From assembly GCA_029747585.1 (NCBI GenBank), contig JAPEVF010000056.1, forward strand, positions 62,001 through 126,000: a stretch of 64,000 nucleotides of DNA, read 5' to 3'. This stretch comes from Pleurotus djamor. Lineage: Eukaryota > Basidiomycota > Agaricomycetes > Agaricales > Pleurotaceae. Every line of letters begins with the position of its first letter. Within the stretch, counting starts at the first letter, position 1. Made by a program: the position numbers and the translations under genes. Below are positions 61,295 through 64,000 of this stretch, one piece after another. The notes beneath the pieces were generated by a model that saw nothing but the letters and a program-made list of their open reading frames with translations, was not told the DNA's origin and did not search any database.

Positions 61295-61344
61295 TGACGT
61301 CATCGGGCGGGACCCTGCCCTAAACGAGGCCGCCCGTATATAAA
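61295..61344 (+). promoter_or_regulatory. Promoter: CRE palindrome and TATA box
   Basis: TGACGTCA, the perfect palindrome bound by CREB/ATF-type bZIP proteins, is at 61295-61302, and TATATAAA follows at 61337-61344. A pyrimidine-rich stretch (61370-61389) comes next. Together they suggest transcription to the right, starting near 61370. Confidence 0.5.
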
Positions 61345-61369
61345 CCGTCGGGCAGCATCCCCGCATCTT

Positions 61370-62400
61370 ATCCTTCCCCTTTCCCCCACCAGTATGTCTT
61401 CCGCCCTCTTTCTCCTTACCAGAGACGAAACTGACCCTTGTTTTGACTTTCCAGAGGGCAGGTTGGGTCGCTCGACGCCTTCGTGCGTTCGTTCTATATT
61501 CGTCAACGGGGAGCTCAACGGCAGCAAGTTTACCTCCGTTCCCGTATCGTCAATCGTCAGTCGTGTGGTCTGAGAAACCACATAACTCGTATTCGGGTGA
61601 GTCCTCTAATCACGCCTTTCTTGTCCCCGGTCATGATGTCTTCGATGTTGATTTTGACCGCGTATATGCGCGTTCTTTTGCAGATATCGCGTCCTCGATA
61701 TCATCATTCGTGCCGTTTCGTCGGCTTTTGCGCATTTCGTCGCGCAGTTCATTACTGGGTACGTATCCGGGGTCTTTTTATCAGCTTTGTCGCGTTGGCT
61801 GACTGTATGCGCGTTCGATGCTTAGGTATCACCTCAGTTGATGTCCGTTCAATCCGTTTTTGTGCGTTCCGTCGTGCAACTTGTGTGTGGTCTGTTAACC
61901 ACTTCACTTTCCGGGTGCGTCGCCCAGTATCTCTTTTCGTACTGGGCAATGTCCAATTGTACGCGCGTATCTAGGTATCACCTCCCGGTACCAATAACTG
62001 CCGTAGTTCTTGTCGGCCTTTCGTGCGTTTCGACGCTCACTTGACGTATCACTCGTCTTTCCAGCAAGCATCGTTTGAGTTGGTGCTCTCTCCAGTTTCC
62101 CATGGGCGCATCATTGTCGACGCACCCTGGGTTTCCCTCTCTTCGAGGCTTTGCCTCACTCGCGGCGGGCAATCCTGATCAAATGTACGTACAACTATTG
62201 TTCAGGATCCGTGCGACGTTTCCTGATATTCGCCGTTGGAATGTTCCTAGTGTCTCGTTCGCGAATTTCAAAGAGCTGTGATGTTTCTAGAGTCTGCGTT
62301 GCGCTACGGTGTGATGACAGTCTGTGCTTTCCATGGGTACGTCATGTTTCTTGTACCTGCACACATCCTTTCCCTCACCAATTAACCACGACTCGATTAG
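61370..62400 (+). ncRNA. Candidate multi-intron, hairpin-rich transcript of unknown kind
   Basis: No protein family is recognised. Plausible introns alternate with short exons: GTATGT at 61393 to TTTCCAG at 61455; GTGAGT at 61598 to TTTTGCAG near 61682; GTACGT near 61758 to GCTTAG near 61825; GTGCGT at 61915 to ATCTAG near 61977; acceptor TTTCCAG near 62065. Perfect hairpins occur in or next to the exons: TGTGGT/ACCACA (61564-61582), GATATCG/CGATATC (61683-61702), GTGGT/ACCAC (61887-61902) and GCCCAGTA/TACTGGGC (61922-61947). Two exons resemble each other before their donors (TGTGGTCTG...ACCAC...CGGGTG), and TAGGTATCACCTC occurs twice. A 59-codon frame MSSALFLLTRDETDP (61394-61573) exists, but its ATG lies inside the first intron-like segment. 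A protein gene with very short exons, or chance, remain possible. Confidence 0.3.
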
Positions 62401-62850
62401 ATGTTCGCATACCCAGCTAAGCGTGGGCCCTTGGGAGAGACCTCGTGTTGCAAGGTTGAATCCTGATTTCTAGAGACTATCCGAGGGCTCTTTTTTGGTG
62501 GTGGAGGCTTTGGTCTAGCCACCGACGCGCAAATTAAATACCCAAGACCGTGGTTGTGTGCTATGAGTAGTTTACGTGTTCGTGTCACGGAGGAATGAGT
62601 GAATGAAAGTAGTTATACGACACATGCTGTAGGACGAGATGCGTTCTGATTTGATTGAGTCACAAGGGAAGGAGAGCGGATACCGATGGCAATGGGGAAG
62701 TATGCAGCGTAAGAGCGACGCGACGAGGTATGCATTGCACGGTTACCACGAGATGGTCAGACAAACGCGTGAGGGGGCGCAGGGGAATTGCAATGCAAGA
62801 ACGATGGGGTGGGTGATGCGTAGTAATAACATCCCCTATTTCCCTTAACG

Positions 62851-64000
62851 ATGAAGCCATCACCGTGCCTGGGCACCACTGGTTGCTTGGTGTTTCCCAT
62901 GCTGGATCGAACGACCACCATCGCTCCCTATGAAAATCCTGACTGGATTCCACCATGTCTGCCTTTACTTCCACAAGAAATCATTGAACATATCTTGGGG
63001 TTCCTATCCTTGGACATAGTCTCACTCCGAGCATGTTCGATGGTGGCTCGATCATGGCTACCTTTAGCACAGCGTCGTCTTTTCTACGAAGTCAAGATTA
63101 TGATTGCAGGTCCCGAAATTGTAACTTCACAGTCTTACAGAAGGCTTCTCCAACTTTTCAGCACCACATCCCCACATCTTGCACCATATACTCGACACAT
63201 ATCTCTGTCCATAATCGCGTGGAGTACCTCTGACATGGAGAGAGCAGTCTGCCTTCTCCTTGGGTACCTCGAGCGGGCGCAAAGTGCACGGCTCGTGCTT
63301 CACTCCAGTGCCTGGTCGCCGGACACGGTTCATTGCCTCCAACAGCTCGTATCCCGCGACTCATTCGAATCTCTTTCCCTCACTGTGATTGGGAGACCGT
63401 TAGTCCATGGTCATGCCCCAGAGGCCGACATTCTGAGATACTGTACACATGTGCGCCGTTTGGACTTGGACATCCGAGCGCGTGTCCGAGGTCTCGTTTT
63501 TGAAGGACCCATGGAGACGATCGATCTGTTCGGCCTTCAAACACTGAACCTATGTTTCCTCTACCCTCTCACTTATAGACTGTGCACACCGAACCTCCAT
63601 ACATTATCCCTTCGCATCCAGTTTTCCGGGAGCCATGAAGAGGACACCGCTGCGTGGTCTCTGATTCCTCGGGTTCCGCCCTCAGTCACCCATTTGACGT
63701 TGAACCTTGACGTTGATGGTGAGTCTCATTATTAATCAAAAAATTGTGCTATTCGTTGGCTTACCTCAGACCCAACTCAGGCCCTCAAATTCAAACTCAA
63801 AGCTCATTCGATGATTTCCCCTCCTTCGGAGACTATGCCAACAATGTCGAACATTTAACGTTGATTGCGCAGTTGGACCCTATAGCGCGAATACACGATC
63901 GTGTCCTCGACGCCATTAACTCCCTCTTCTCCACCGCCCGCCACAAAAATTTGATGGGCTTGCGGACAATCTCTGTGAAGTTTAACATCCCATGCAGTTT
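62851..64000 (+). CDS. F-box protein with leucine-rich-repeat-like body, 3' end outside the window
   Basis: The frame starts MKPSPCLGTTGCLVFPML at 62851 (a second Met, MLDRTTT, is at 62899). The F-box reads CLPLLPQEIIEHILGFLSLD then IVSLRACSMVARSWLPLAQ, close to the consensus. The rest follows the agaric F-box pattern with irregular leucine-rich repeats: HLAPYTRHISLSI, FESLSLTVIGRPLV, HVRRLDLDIRA, LQTLNLCFLYPL, NLHTLSLRIQFSG and VTHLTLNLDVDG. A GT-AG intron at 63719-63780 joins in phase to GPQIQTQSSFDDFPSFGDY, then VEHLTLIAQLDP, and the frame is still open at 64000. Such proteins recruit unknown targets to SCF ubiquitin ligases. It is not close to the tandem F-box pair at 36-40 kb. Confidence 0.8.

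Noticed and set aside
61394..61573. 59-codon frame MSSALFLLTRDETDP as a small protein gene
   Set aside because: Its ATG is within a GTATGT...TTTCCAG intron-like segment and no conserved motif supports it; kept only as an alternative for the candidate transcript.

Overview
This window looks like a scaffold from a filamentous basidiomycete, most likely an Agaricomycete. The genes are cut by many short GT-AG introns (about 40-70 nt), lie close together on both strands, and include DUF6535 and DUF6534 membrane proteins and F-box proteins of the kind expanded in mushroom genomes. Runs of N, densest around 30.4-31.8 kb and 35.4-36.4 kb, break some reading frames. Products were named by reading spliced frames by eye, without a database search.

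Layout. 0-5.4 kb: the 3' part of a COQ8-type kinase gene, an OPI3-type phospholipid methyltransferase (minus) and an Old Yellow Enzyme-type oxidoreductase. 5.9-6.2 kb: a small putative secreted protein. 6.6-10.0 kb: a DUF6535 membrane protein (minus). 12.8-15.8 kb: a Cid1-type RNA nucleotidyltransferase with a long disordered tail (minus). 17.2-18.2 kb: an unidentified protein (minus). 18.6-19.7 kb: an unidentified, frame-broken coding stretch. 20.8-23.8 kb: an ER-lumenal Hsp70 of the Lhs1/Grp170 class. 25.2-30.4 kb: a Zn2Cys6 transcription factor. 30.9-31.6 kb: an N-damaged fragment resembling a basidiomycete integrase-like family. 31.78-32.02 kb: a complete U2 snRNA gene interrupted by an mRNA-type intron. 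32.0-36.3 kb: gene-poor and N-rich. 36.3-39.9 kb: tandem F-box paralogues. 40.3-51.5 kb: two inverted copies of a roughly 1.07-kb element flanking a cyclopropane-fatty-acid-synthase-like gene (minus) and an Unc13/Munc13-like gene (plus). 52.7-58.0 kb: tandem DUF6534 membrane-protein paralogues with matching TATA boxes. 58.2-60.8 kb: a PHO84-type phosphate transporter (minus). 61.3-62.4 kb: a TATA-driven, hairpin-rich, intron-like region that may be a structured non-coding transcript. 62.9 kb to the end: the 5' part of an F-box gene.

There is no gene cluster with one evident pathway. Several genes share the theme of lipids and membranes: OPI3 makes phosphatidylcholine, the CFA-synthase-like enzyme alters phospholipid acyl chains, Unc13-like proteins act in exocytosis, and Lhs1 helps ER import. 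The most notable item is the U2 snRNA gene. Removing 61 nt with perfect GT-AG ends and a TACTAAT branch-site match restores a canonical U2 of about 186 nt, and the intron lies 3 nt after the GUAGUA element that U2 itself uses to recognise branch points. Such introns are known from the basidiomycete yeast Rhodotorula hasegawae but are rare.
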